This document shows positions 1 through 7,376 of a stretch of DNA of 16,120 nt, in pieces. The notes beneath the pieces are model-generated. The model had not been told where the DNA came from. It saw nothing but the letters and a program-made list of their open reading frames with translations, and did not search any database. Origin of the DNA: JBCBWG01 sp039186015 (GTDB lineage: Bacteria; Pseudomonadota; Alphaproteobacteria; Rhizobiales; Hyphomicrobiaceae); NCBI GenBank assembly GCA_039186015.1, contig JBCDAH010000116.1:1-16120 (forward strand), written 5' to 3'. Numbering within the stretch: position 1 is the stretch's first letter; each line of letters opens with the position of its first letter. Made by a program: the position numbers and the translations under genes.

Positions 1-265
1 CGTTGTTCACCAGAACATCGCAACGCCCAAACAGCTCACCGACCTTATCGATAGCCTTTGTCACACTTTCGGCGTCCGTGACGTCCAGCGGTACGACAAC
101 GGGGTCCAAGCCCTCGGCCTTCAAGTGATCCGCCGCCAAGTGTCCCTCGGCCAAATCGCGGACACCCATCGCAACAATCAAACCCGACCGTGCCAGCCGA
201 CGCGCGACTTCCAGGCCGATCCCGCGATTTCCGCCGCTGATTAGCGCAACCCGTGTTACGGTCAT
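1..265 (-). CDS. Short-chain dehydrogenase/reductase (SDR), 3' end missing
   Basis: The visible 88 residues are the N-terminal half of a Rossmann-fold NAD(P)-dependent SDR oxidoreductase. The cofactor-binding loop SGGNRGIG lies at residues 10-17 (a TGxxxGxG variant). A DVTD motif at 61-64 follows the third beta strand, as expected for adenine contact, and the fragment ends in LVNN, the start of the conserved NNAG motif. The catalytic Ser, Tyr and Lys lie beyond the window, so the substrate cannot be judged. The ATG at 263-265 is preceded by GAGAGG at good spacing. The gene is divergent from the DMT transporter at 439. The family call is firm; the specific function is unknown. Confidence 0.9.
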   Translation of the reverse strand, partial: MTVTRVALISGGNRGIGLEVARRLARSGLIVAMGVRDLAEGHLAADHLKAEGLDPVVVPLDVTDAESVTKAIDKVGELFGRCDVLVNN

Positions 266-307
266 ACCGCCTCTCGCTTGGTGTTCATGCTTTAACCCTG
301 CGTCGCA

Positions 308-328
308 CGGTCGTCAGCTGACGGACCG
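308..328. promoter_or_regulatory. Interrupted dyad in the divergent SDR/transporter gap (possible operator)
   Basis: CGTCAGCTGACG at 312-323 is a perfect 12-bp palindrome. It extends on both sides by CGGT (308-311) and ACCG (325-328) with one extra G between. The dyad has no loop, so it suits a dimeric DNA-binding protein better than an RNA hairpin. It lies in the 173-bp gap between divergent starts at 265 and 439, where one regulator could control both genes. No regulator gene is visible and no convincing -35/-10 pair was found for either gene, so this is only a candidate. Confidence 0.3.
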
Positions 329-438
329 CACCGTGGGCAGATCTTGTGCGCCATCCGGCCAACAACGCAACTTGCACACTCAACACACGCGTCCGCCCCT
401 GATGTGGACCGATTGCAACCGATCGAGATTTCGTAGGC

Positions 439-1326
439 ATGACACGAACCTTAGCCAACCTGCTTTTGGTTGCGATCGCTTTGATCTGGGGCCTCGCCTT
501 TATCTATCAAAAGACGGCCATGGCGCACGTCGGGCCGCTGCTGTTCGTTGCCATCCGCTCAGCCATCGCTTGCGTCGTTCTTTTGCCGCTGGCGCTGTTC
601 GAGCGCCGATCACGCACGCCGAAGATACCGCTTGCCCTTTGGCAGATCGGCGCCTTCGGCGGTGCGATGTTCTTTCTCGCGGCTGCACTTCAACAAATTG
701 GTATGGTGACCGCAACCGTGACCAACACGGGGTTTCTGACAGGGCTCTACGTGGTTGTGACACCACTGATCGTTTGGGCCCTGTTCGCCAATCCGCCGGC
801 ACGTCACATTTGGGCGGCAGTCGGGTTTGCCTTCACCGGCACGTGGTTTCTCGGCGGCGGCACCGTTGGCGGATTGTCGACCGGTGACGTCTTGGTTGCG
901 ATTTCCTCTATCTTTTGGGCGGGCCACATCGTCGTTATCGAGCGATCGACGGTCCATGCCAGCCCGACGACGTTCACCATGATCCAGTTCCTTGTGACCG
1001 GCGTGCTCGGCTTGTGTGCGGCGACGATTTTTGAGCCGATTGTATGGTCGGGCATCATAGCGGCCCTGCCGGAACTGTTGTTCGTCGGCGTGCTTTCGAG
1101 CGCTTTGACGTTCACGTTGATGGCCGTTGCGATGCGCAGCGCCGCCTCGTCCGAGGCTGCCATCATCGTTTCGCTCGAGACCGTGTTTGCGGCTTTGTTC
1201 GCGGCCGTCATGCTCGGAGAGCGGTTGTCTCTGGTTGGCTGGATCGGTGCTGCGTTGCTGTTCTCGGCGACGTTGATCGTGCAGGGCTATCCCTACGTCA
1301 AAGAGCGCTGGCGGCGCAGTCGCTAA
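439..1326 (+). CDS. DMT-superfamily (EamA-like) inner-membrane transporter
   Basis: This 295-residue protein is almost entirely hydrophobic segments, consistent with about ten transmembrane helices arranged as two EamA repeats (roughly residues 5-140 and 150-288). The first helix carries ALIWGLAFIYQKTA, typical of the start of an EamA domain. The second repeat ends with the family hallmark AVMLGERLSLVGWIGAALL near residues 255-275. Members export or import small metabolites such as amino acids and nucleosides; the substrate cannot be read from sequence. The ATG start has only a weak upstream GTAGG. The next gene begins 92 nt downstream on the same strand, so co-transcription is possible. Confidence 0.9.
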   Translation: MTRTLANLLLVAIALIWGLAFIYQKTAMAHVGPLLFVAIRSAIACVVLLPLALFERRSRTPKIPLALWQIGAFGGAMFFLAAALQQIGMVTATVTNTGFLTGLYVVVTPLIVWALFANPPARHIWAAVGFAFTGTWFLGGGTVGGLSTGDVLVAISSIFWAGHIVVIERSTVHASPTTFTMIQFLVTGVLGLCAATIFEPIVWSGIIAALPELLFVGVLSSALTFTLMAVAMRSAASSEAAIIVSLETVFAALFAAVMLGERLSLVGWIGAALLFSATLIVQGYPYVKERWRRSR

Positions 1327-1418
1327 ACACAGGCCAGCCGAACCGGAGTTTGCTGGGTGGGGCGAGTCACTTAGCCTCTCGGCAATCTCGCAACCGGATT
1401 GAACCTTAAGAGCTGGCC

Positions 1419-3194
1419 ATGACATTCGACAGCCATTCCACATACTGCCAGCATTGCCAGCGCACACTCGCCGACAAGTCGGAATCGCAGCATCTCGTCG
1501 CGCAGGAGCCGAAGCCCAAACCTCAACCCGCCCGACCCGAAGAGATGCCAGACAACACCCAGGGTCTGATCCGGTTGGACGGTACGCTGCAGGACGTGCT
1601 CGATGAGGCAGCCAGCCATGCCCGGGCCGATGGTTTCGAGACTCCGAGGCTGTTTCATATCGTATATGCTTTCGCGCGTCTGATCACGGCCGCGCCGAGT
1701 TTGGATGCCGCCGGTATCTCTTCAGCAGAGATCCGCCGAACGTTGCGGCGGATGATTCGGACGGACCAAACGGCGCAATTGATTGCGTCGGAAGAGATTG
1801 AACAACGCGCGATCGCCGACGTGTTCTCGTACGCTGCCGCAGATGCGTCCGAATCGGTGCTTTATGTGACGGACATTGCCGTCGCGATCGTCGCTCTCGA
1901 CCTCAATCACCCGCTGGTCGCACAGATGGAGCAGTTGCGCGTTGCGGCCCCGATGCGCGAGATCGTACCGCCAAGTCCCGAACCAACGCAGCATCTCGAA
2001 TCAACACAGCCGTCACGTCGTGGATCTCAGGTCACATCGCTGCTTTCGTCCGCCGAGCAGGACGCCACAACTCCTGAGGTCGCAGCGGTCGCAAGCGACG
2101 CAACGGTGCCTGGTGCCGCACCAGGGGCAGTGGCAATGGGCATCGCCGCAAAACCACAGCTGTCGGAATACGTTCCGGCAGAGTTGCCCGCTGAGCCGCA
2201 TCATACCACGCTAAGACAACAGACCTCTGACACGCTGCATGACCGCGATATCCTGTCAGACCGCATGTCATGTCGGGAAGCGCCGCGGATTGCCAGCGTG
2301 TTGGAAGCCTTGGCTCTTCACGTCCAAGCGCTCGGTCAGATGCAGCAGGATGCAGCCCGCGTTGCACGGGATGAGTATGGTTCAAGATTGCGCCAGCTTG
2401 AGACCGATGTTGGCGAGCTGCTCACTCTGACGAAAACACTCGTCGAACGCATCGACGACCTCTCTAATCACGTTTTGCTGACGGAGCAGACACGGAATGG
2501 CCCTGCCAACGACACGCGCGAACCCGCGCACGAGCATTTGGATGGTCAGGAGCCCCTAAGTGATCAACAACGGTTTGGCGACCGGCGCGCGACCGACCGC
2601 TGGCCGATGGCACGCCTTGGACTCACACGCAGGTTGAAGCCCCGGGCCGAGCGTCGCTCTGGATATTGGAGCCCACCACACACGTCATCCACATCGGAAA
2701 CTCCTGATCCGCCGGTTGCGACGCCCGACCCGCATCTCGGTAGCGAAACGCGTGCAACGCGGTACTTCTTGTCCATGGAAGATGACATTGTCGCCGCACC
2801 CTCAATTGGACCGAGGACGGCTGATCGTATGCGCTCGATCGGAATATCACGCGTGCGCGATTTCCTCGACGCCGATCCCGAGGAGATCGCCGCAGAGATT
2901 GGAACCAGCTACCTGACGGCCAACGCCGTTGCGGACTGGCAAGACCAGTCCGGGCTGATGCTGATGATTCCGGACCTTCGGGTTACCCATGCGCAGCTGC
3001 TGGTCGGCGCCGGGTTCCGCTCCGCATGGGCCATACAAGCTGCTGATGCCGCCGATGTTCAGGCCGCTGTTCTACGGTTTGCCGTCAGCCGTGAGGGCCA
3101 GCGTGTTCTACGGGATTCGCCAGCGCCGCCAGCCGACCGCATTCATAACTGGATCGAGAATGCAGCGCGCGCGGATGCGAAACGCGCAGCATAA
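1419..3194 (+). CDS. Multidomain protein: CxxC, Clp-N-like helical region, coiled coil, C-terminal DUF4332/HhH-like module
   Basis: This 591-residue protein has no firm function. Residues 9-14 carry a lone YCQHCQ (Cys10, Cys13), half of a zinc knuckle or a redox pair. Residues about 52-165 are helical in a pattern resembling the repeat of the Clp ATPase N-terminal domain: LQDVLDEAASHARADGFETP, then a second helix set with AIADVFSYAAADAS and a following VTDIAVAI. Residues about 180-285 are a Pro/Ser/Thr/Ala-rich linker. Residues about 288-357 are rich in heptad-like Leu/Val and probably form a coiled coil. A charged, low-complexity stretch follows. From about 453 to the end are two helix-hairpin-helix-like units, PSIGPRTADRMRSIGI and IPDLRVTHAQLLVGAGF, the pattern of DUF4332. 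No AAA+ motif, signal peptide or membrane helix is present. The gene is convergent with the DCC gene, 23 bp away. Domain calls are from memory of family patterns: DUF4332 is fairly sure, Clp-N tentative. Confidence 0.75.
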   Translation: MTFDSHSTYCQHCQRTLADKSESQHLVAQEPKPKPQPARPEEMPDNTQGLIRLDGTLQDVLDEAASHARADGFETPRLFHIVYAFARLITAAPSLDAAGISSAEIRRTLRRMIRTDQTAQLIASEEIEQRAIADVFSYAAADASESVLYVTDIAVAIVALDLNHPLVAQMEQLRVAAPMREIVPPSPEPTQHLESTQPSRRGSQVTSLLSSAEQDATTPEVAAVASDATVPGAAPGAVAMGIAAKPQLSEYVPAELPAEPHHTTLRQQTSDTLHDRDILSDRMSCREAPRIASVLEALALHVQALGQMQQDAARVARDEYGSRLRQLETDVGELLTLTKTLVERIDDLSNHVLLTEQTRNGPANDTREPAHEHLDGQEPLSDQQRFGDRRATDRWPMARLGLTRRLKPRAERRSGYWSPPHTSSTSETPDPPVATPDPHLGSETRATRYFLSMEDDIVAAPSIGPRTADRMRSIGISRVRDFLDADPEEIAAEIGTSYLTANAVADWQDQSGLMLMIPDLRVTHAQLLVGAGFRSAWAIQAADAADVQAAVLRFAVSREGQRVLRDSPAPPADRIHNWIENAARADAKRAA

Positions 3195-3217
3195 CAACAA
3201 CCTCTCGTAAGGGCATC

Positions 3218-3631
3218 TCAGCGCGCCAAGCGTTGGAGCAGCGGCCGAATGACCAAAAACGCACGGTAGGCGCCTTCGAGTACGAACGGGATCGGCGGCG
3301 TCGACAACCACCTGGAGACCCGGCGGTAGCGCTCCAAGGCACCCCACATCGCGATGAACGCGCGTGCGCCGGAAACGATCTCTCCCGTCGGACGTTGAAC
3401 ATGCATGCGTGCCATGGCTTGCGTCCGGCTCAAGCCAGTCGTCACGTGCGTTGCCTGGCACTGAGAGATGTCCTCTAGTGCGAGTGCTTCGTCGGCACCG
3501 TGCTGTCGCGCCAGAAACGCAATCTCGCGCCGACAGAGTGGACAGCTCCCGTCGTAGAAGACACGCAGTCTGCCCAATGTATCGGCGGTACCGGGCGGCT
3601 CAGATATGTTGGTGCATGATGATGTCGCCAT
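3218..3631 (-). CDS. DCC-family (DUF393) predicted thiol-disulfide oxidoreductase
   Basis: The 137-residue product matches the DUF393/DCC family. A beta strand leads into RVFYDGSCPLCRRE, giving the CxxC pair Cys30/Cys33 that names the family. Downstream are the usual helix with ARMHV, GEIVSGARAFIAMW and a C-terminal hydrophobic stretch PPIPFVLEGAYRAFLVIRP. The family is thioredoxin-like and is predicted to handle thiol-disulfide exchange; the physiological substrate is unknown. I chose ATG at 3631, which has AGGTG 12 nt upstream. An in-frame GTG at 3646 would add five residues but has no Shine-Dalgarno sequence. It lies 74 nt downstream of rarA and may be the last gene of that transcript. Confidence 0.85.
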   Translation of the reverse strand: MATSSCTNISEPPGTADTLGRLRVFYDGSCPLCRREIAFLARQHGADEALALEDISQCQATHVTTGLSRTQAMARMHVQRPTGEIVSGARAFIAMWGALERYRRVSRWLSTPPIPFVLEGAYRAFLVIRPLLQRLAR

Positions 3632-3705
3632 GCGTCGCAAACGCACCTGCGACGCAATCGGATGCCCCCAGCGGCAATTCGGCCAGGGCTAACCGGTAGG
3701 GATGG

Positions 3706-5016
3706 TTAGGATTGCCTCTTCGACCTGAGAGATGCCCAATACGCGAGGCGCTTTGAGATTTCGCGCTCGAACCCGCGATCCGGCGGCTGATAGAATGTCT
3801 CTCGTTCCATGGTATCGGGGAAATAGTTCTGGCCGGAAAACGCATCGTCTGTATCGTGATCATAGACGTAGTCTTCACCGTAGCCCTCGTCTTTCATTAA
3901 GCGCGTGGGTGCGTTGAGGATATGTTTCGGTGGCGCCAGACTTCCGTGCGTTCGCGCTGCCCGCATGGCCGATTTATAGGCGACATAACCCGCATTGGAT
4001 TTCGGCGCTGTCGCCAGATAGATCGTTGCCTGAGCCAGCGCGAGTTCCCCTTCCGGCGATCCCAGGAACGCAAACGCCTCTTTTGCTGCGTTCGCGTGGG
4101 CCAGGGCCTGCGGGTCGGCAAGGCCGATATCCTCAACCGCCATACGCACAAGGCGACGCGCAACAAAAAAGCGATCCTCACCGCCGTCGAGCATACGGCA
4201 CAGCCAATACAGTGCCGCATCCGGATCCGAACCGCGTACAGCTTTGTGCAGGGCGGAAATCAGGTTGTAGTGCCCGTCACGGCTCTTGTCATAAACGGGC
4301 GCGCGTCGCTGGACGAGCGCAATCAGTGCGTCTCTGGTGAGTGGAGGCGAGTCGGTGGCAACCGCGGAGAACACCTCCTCAACCAGATTGAGACACATGC
4401 GCCCGTCGCCGTCGGCCATGCTGACGAGTGCAACTCTGGCATCATCGTCGACCGGTAGCTGCCGGCCCTCCGCCGTCTCGGCACGCGCAATCAACTCGGC
4501 CAGTGCAACATCCGTCAAACGATGGAGCACGAGCACGGACGCCCGCGACAACAGCGCAGCGTTCAATTCAAACGATGGATTCTCGGTTGTCGCGCCGACC
4601 AGAATAATCGTGCCATCTTCGACGTAGGGCAGAAAGCCGTCTTGCTGAGCCCGATTGAACCGGTGGATCTCGTCGACGAACAACAGCGTTCCTTGCCCAG
4701 CCTGGCGTCGGCCCTTGGCCCGGTCAAACGCTTTGCGCAGGTCCTGAACACCGGAGAATATGGCAGACAGCTGCTCGAACGCGAGATCTGTTTCCGCTGC
4801 CAGTAGGCGCGCAATCGTCGTCTTCCCTGTTCCCGGCGGCCCCCAGAGGATCAGGCTGGGAATGCGCTTACGGGCCAGAAGGCGCGTCAAGGTCCCTTCA
4901 GGACCGACAAGATGATCCTGGCCCACAATGTCTGCGAGACGGCTCGGACGCAGCCGGTCGGCCAGCGGGCGCGGCGCCGCATTCTCCAGACCTGCAGCTT
5001 CAAACAGGTTGCTCAC
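3706..5016 (-). CDS. rarA: Replication-associated recombination protein A (AAA+ ATPase, MgsA/RarA)
   Basis: RarA is a clamp-loader-like AAA+ ATPase that acts at stalled replication forks and single-strand gaps. The 436 residues carry the family entry motif RLRPSRLADIVGQDHL (21-36), Walker A GPPGTGKT (59-66), Walker B LLFVDEIHRF (111-120), sensor 1 GATTEN (141-146) and an arginine-finger candidate Arg158 in LLSRAS. The C-terminal half has the RarA tetramerisation-type segment, including HYNLISALHKAVRGSDPDAA and a late YKSAMRAA region. The start is GTG with GAGG six bases upstream. Length is normal for the family. It follows rplQ by 108 nt with no clear terminator between, so read-through from the ribosomal operon is possible. 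Confidence 0.96.
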   Translation of the reverse strand: MSNLFEAAGLENAAPRPLADRLRPSRLADIVGQDHLVGPEGTLTRLLARKRIPSLILWGPPGTGKTTIARLLAAETDLAFEQLSAIFSGVQDLRKAFDRAKGRRQAGQGTLLFVDEIHRFNRAQQDGFLPYVEDGTIILVGATTENPSFELNAALLSRASVLVLHRLTDVALAELIARAETAEGRQLPVDDDARVALVSMADGDGRMCLNLVEEVFSAVATDSPPLTRDALIALVQRRAPVYDKSRDGHYNLISALHKAVRGSDPDAALYWLCRMLDGGEDRFFVARRLVRMAVEDIGLADPQALAHANAAKEAFAFLGSPEGELALAQATIYLATAPKSNAGYVAYKSAMRAARTHGSLAPPKHILNAPTRLMKDEGYGEDYVYDHDTDDAFSGQNYFPDTMERETFYQPPDRGFEREISKRLAYWASLRSKRQS

Positions 5017-5027
5017 GTGAGGCCTCG

Positions 5028-5048
5028 TGTTGGCTATTCAGCCCAACA
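5028..5048 (-). other. Small stem-loop upstream of rarA
   Basis: In the rarA direction the arms TGTTGG-CT and AGCCAACA pair over eight positions with one bulged G and a four-base loop. It sits 12-32 nt upstream of the rarA GTG, near the Shine-Dalgarno. No U-tract follows, so it is not a standard terminator. It may affect rarA translation or may be chance. Confidence 0.25.
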
Positions 5049-5124
5049 ACTCTAGCCTCACTGCGCAAGAAGTTCGAGACGCCGCAACAGCCGACGCGTT
5101 CTCAACGGGCGCGCGACGCGGCGC

Positions 5125-5562
5125 CTATGCGTCCGCCTCAGCGGCACCCTCGGCTTCGCGCTCCGCTGCGACGCGGGCCAGATCGTCGGCGCCCTTGGCA
5201 CTTTCATCGCGATCGACCAGCTCAATAACAGCTCTTGGCGCGCTGTCTCCATAGCGGAAACCAGCCTTGAGAACGCGGGTATAACCGCCCGGGCGCTCCG
5301 CATACCGCGGGCCCAGCACTTCGAACAGCTTTTTGACCATTGCCTCGTCGCGGAGGCGGGCGGCCGCGATACGCCGCGAGTGCAGATCACCCTTTTTCGC
5401 GAGCGTGATGTACTTCTCGACCACCCGGCGGAGATCCTTCGCCTTGGGCAAAGTCGTCACGATCTGCTCGTGTTTGATCAAAGACGCCGCCATGTTCGAG
5501 AACATGGCCTGGCGATGACCGCTGTCGCGGCTGAAGCGACGGCCTGATTTGCGGTGACGCAT
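5125..5562 (-). CDS. rplQ: 50S ribosomal protein L17
   Basis: L17 binds 23S rRNA and lies beside the exit tunnel. The N-terminus MRHRKSGRRFSRDSGHRQAM and the following MFSNMAASLIKHEQIVTTLPKAKDLR are diagnostic. The central segment RRVVEKYITLAKKGDLHSRR is also typical, and TRVLKAGFRYGDSAPRAVIELVD closes the core. The last 25 or so residues are an acidic, Ala-rich tail, slightly longer than in many homologues (145 residues in total). ATG at 5562 has AAGGG about ten bases upstream. It is the last gene of the alpha-operon group, separated from rpoA by a structured 208-nt gap. Confidence 0.98.
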   Translation of the reverse strand: MRHRKSGRRFSRDSGHRQAMFSNMAASLIKHEQIVTTLPKAKDLRRVVEKYITLAKKGDLHSRRIAAARLRDEAMVKKLFEVLGPRYAERPGGYTRVLKAGFRYGDSAPRAVIELVDRDESAKGADDLARVAAEREAEGAAEADA

Positions 5563-5580
5563 CTAGTCTAACCCTTACGT

Positions 5581-5696
5581 TGTTTGCCGGGGAGGTTCTG
5601 CTGCCTCACCTCGGGTTTGAATTAGCCAACATCGCTACCGCGTGTTGGGAGTTCATGGTTCGCCAACGTCGCTAAAGCGCCGATGGCCGGCAAACA
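5581..5696 (-). promoter_or_regulatory. Structured rplQ leader with long-range pairing and alternative stems
   Basis: On the transcribed strand TGTTTGCCGG (5696-5687) is perfectly complementary to CCGGCAAACA (5590-5581), enclosing 96 nt. The second arm ends 18 nt before the rplQ ATG, just upstream of AAGGG. Inside, CCAACACGC (5648-5640) pairs with GCG and TGTTGG (5635-5626) around a GGTA loop with one bulged A. The same CCAAC could instead pair with an earlier GTTGG (5667-5663). The two GTTGG copies belong to a near-direct repeat. The pairings are read directly from the sequence; the regulatory role is inferred. Confidence 0.35.
5622..5674. repeat. Imperfect 16-bp direct repeat pair in the rpoA-rplQ gap
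   Basis: TTAGCCAACATCGCTA (5622-5637) and TTCGCCAACGTCGCTA (5659-5674) agree at 14 of 16 positions, with starts 37 nt apart. On the transcribed strand each copy has a GTTGG arm that can compete for the CCAAC between them. Confidence 0.5.
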
Positions 5697-5724
5697 GCAA
5701 ATGCCAGAGACATTGCTGCTCAGT

Positions 5725-5762
5725 AAAACGTCCGCGCCTCCGCCTTTGTACACGGAGACGCG
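5725..5762 (-). terminator. Terminator-like hairpin (possible attenuator) just after rpoA
   Basis: On the transcribed strand CGCGTCTCCG (5762-5753) pairs with CGGAGGCGCG (5742-5733) over ten positions with one G-U pair and a ten-base loop. TTTT follows four bases after the stem. It starts nine nt past the rpoA stop. The U-run is short, so at most partial termination is expected, which would lower rplQ and rarA expression relative to rpoA. Confidence 0.35.
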
Positions 5763-5770
5763 ACCCCCTC

Positions 5771-6802
5771 TCAATATTGATCCTCGAAGCGCTTTGCCAG
5801 CTCTTCGATGTTATCCGGCGGCCAGTTCGGCACTTCCATGCCGAGATGAAGCCCCATCGTTGCTAGGACCTCTTTGATCTCGTTCAACGATTTCCGGCCG
5901 AAGTTCGGCGTGCGCAGCATTTCGGCTTCAGTCTTCTGAATGAGGTCGCCAATGTAAACAATGTTGTCATTTTTTAAGCAGTTGGCCGACCGTACGGACA
6001 GCTCAAGCTCGTCGACCTTTTTCAGCAACGCCGCATTGAACGACAGCTCCGGATGCGCGCGCTCTTCGACGGCCTGCTTGGGCTCTTCGAAGTTGATGAA
6101 GACCGAAAGCTGATCTTGCAGAATACGAGCAGCCAGAGCGACCGCATCTTCGGCGCGAAGAGATCCGTCGGTCTCGACGGTCATCGTCAGCTTGTCGTAG
6201 TCGAGGATCTGACCTTCGCGCGTGTTCTCGACCTTGTAGGAGACCTTCTTCACCGGGCTGTAGAGGCTGTCGACGGCAATCAGGCCAATTGGCGCATCCT
6301 CAGGCCGATTACGCTCTGCGGGGACATAGCCCTTGCCGATCTGTGCCGTGAGTTCCATACGAACCGTCGCGCCGGCATCGAGGTGGCAAATCACGTGGTC
6401 CCGGTTCAGAATCTCGATTTCAGATCCTGCCTCAATATCACCCGCCGTAGCGGGGCCTGGGCCATCCTTCCGCAACACCATGCGCTTGACGCCTTCGGAG
6501 TGAACGCGCAGGGCAAGATCCTTGATGTTCAGGACCACGTCCGTGATGTCTTCGCGGACGCCGGCCAGGGACGAAAACTCGTGGACGACGTTGTCAATCT
6601 TTACAGACGTAATCGCTGCGCCTTGTAGCGACGACAGCAGAACGCGACGCAGGGCGTTACCAAGCGTCATGCCAAAGCCGCGCTCTAGTGGTTCCGCAAC
6701 CACCGTTGCGACGCTCGGCCGTGAGCGATCTTGATCGACCTGGAGCTTGGTGGGGCGGATCAAGTCCTGCCAGTTCTTTTGAAGTGTTGCTTCTAAGGAC
6801 AT
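5771..6802 (-). CDS. rpoA: DNA-directed RNA polymerase subunit alpha
   Basis: The alpha subunit dimer nucleates RNA polymerase assembly and contacts UP elements and activators. The 343 residues begin MSLEATLQKNWQDLIRPTKL. The N-terminal domain shows FGMTLGNALRRVLLSSLQGAAI, the conserved dimerisation segment. The C-terminal domain (about 250-330) carries ELSVRSANCLKND, including the Arg that contacts DNA (Arg265 of E. coli), and TPNFGRKSLNEIKEVL. The frame stays open 34 codons upstream to another ATG at 6904, but only ATG 6802 has GAGAGG at correct spacing and the family N-terminus. Length is normal. rpsD does not lie upstream, unlike in E. coli. Confidence 0.98.
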   Translation of the reverse strand: MSLEATLQKNWQDLIRPTKLQVDQDRSRPSVATVVAEPLERGFGMTLGNALRRVLLSSLQGAAITSVKIDNVVHEFSSLAGVREDITDVVLNIKDLALRVHSEGVKRMVLRKDGPGPATAGDIEAGSEIEILNRDHVICHLDAGATVRMELTAQIGKGYVPAERNRPEDAPIGLIAVDSLYSPVKKVSYKVENTREGQILDYDKLTMTVETDGSLRAEDAVALAARILQDQLSVFINFEEPKQAVEERAHPELSFNAALLKKVDELELSVRSANCLKNDNIVYIGDLIQKTEAEMLRTPNFGRKSLNEIKEVLATMGLHLGMEVPNWPPDNIEELAKRFEDQY

Positions 6803-6846
6803 TTCAGACCTCTCGGGGGAACGTGGCCTGGAGAACCGTCCAAGGT

Positions 6847-6858
6847 GTCGACGTCGAC
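6847..6858. repeat. 12-bp perfect palindrome in the rpsK-rpoA gap
   Basis: GTCGACGTCGAC is fully self-complementary and sits 45 nt before the rpoA start in a 155-nt gap. A second palindrome, CCGGTACCGG, lies at 6937-6946 just after the rpsK stop. No known site is recognised. Confidence 0.4.
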
Positions 6859-6936
6859 TGTTGAGGTCCGATGCGTCGTCCGAGGATGGCCAATTGCAGT
6901 GCAACTTACTTTTGCCAGTTGCCGATCATCTTTTGA

Positions 6937-6946
6937 CCGGTACCGG
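6937..6946. repeat. 10-bp palindrome after the rpsK stop
   Basis: CCGGTACCGG is perfectly self-complementary, 11 nt past the rpsK stop codon. It has no loop and no U-tract. Its function is unknown and it may be chance in GC-rich DNA. Confidence 0.3.
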
Positions 6947-6957
6947 CGCTGCCAAAC

Positions 6958-7353
6958 TCAGACTCGGCGCCGCTTCCGCGGCCGACAGCCGTTGTGCGGG
7001 ATTGGCGTGACATCACGGATCGCGGTGATTTGGAAGCCGGCCGCTTGCAGCGCGCGCAGTGCCGACTCACGCCCGGAGCCGGGGCCGCAGACCTCGACCT
7101 CAAGCACCCGCATACCGTGGTCTTGAGCCTTCTTGCCGGCATCCTCAGCGGCGACCTGCGCAGCGTATGGCGTCGACTTCCGCGATCCCTTGAAGCCCTT
7201 CATGCCGGCCGACGACCAAGAGATCGTGTTGCCTTGGGCATCGGTGATCGTAATCATCGTATTGTTGAACGTCGAATTGACGTGGGCGACGCCGGACGAG
7301 ATGTTTTTTCGCTCGCGGCGGCGGACTTTCCCGCGCTGCGCCTCTTTGGCCAT
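6958..7353 (-). CDS. rpsK: 30S ribosomal protein S11
   Basis: S11 sits on the 30S platform and shapes the E-site mRNA path. The 131 residues include HVNSTFNNTMITITDAQGN, SAGMKGFKGSRKSTPYAAQ, the motif EVCGPGSGRESALRALQ and the basic C-terminus PHNGCRPRKRRRV, all diagnostic. ATG at 7353 has GAGG about 11 bases upstream. Two inverted repeats fill the 83-nt gap to rpsM, and 155 nt separate the stop from rpoA. Confidence 0.98.
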   Translation of the reverse strand: MAKEAQRGKVRRRERKNISSGVAHVNSTFNNTMITITDAQGNTISWSSAGMKGFKGSRKSTPYAAQVAAEDAGKKAQDHGMRVLEVEVCGPGSGRESALRALQAAGFQITAIRDVTPIPHNGCRPRKRRRV

Positions 7354-7376
7354 GTTCTGTCGTACCTCGGTCGATT

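Noticed and set aside
333..887. Open frame of 184 codons overlapping the start of the transporter
   Set aside because: Arg/His-rich with no recognisable motif and fully explained as another frame of the DMT gene.
1327..1418. CCAGC/GCTGG hairpin after the DMT gene as a terminator
   Set aside because: Five-bp stem with a long loop and no T-run; insufficient.
610..1467. Antisense open frame of 285 codons over the DMT transporter
   Set aside because: Composition is that of a shadow frame (rich in Arg, Gln, His, Asn), no family motif, and it also runs into the start of the next gene.
3195..3217. Bidirectional terminator between the convergent genes
   Set aside because: The 23-bp gap contains no inverted repeat or T-run.
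3922..4458. Antisense open frame over rarA
   Set aside because: No motif and no ribosome binding site; rarA motifs prove the opposite strand is coding.
5108..5125. GGCGC...GCGCC repeat at the rplQ stop as a terminator
   Set aside because: Five-bp arms only, overlaps the stop codon, and no U-tract follows.
6053..6628. Antisense open frame of 191 codons over rpoA
   Set aside because: Shadow of a highly conserved gene; no domain recognisable.
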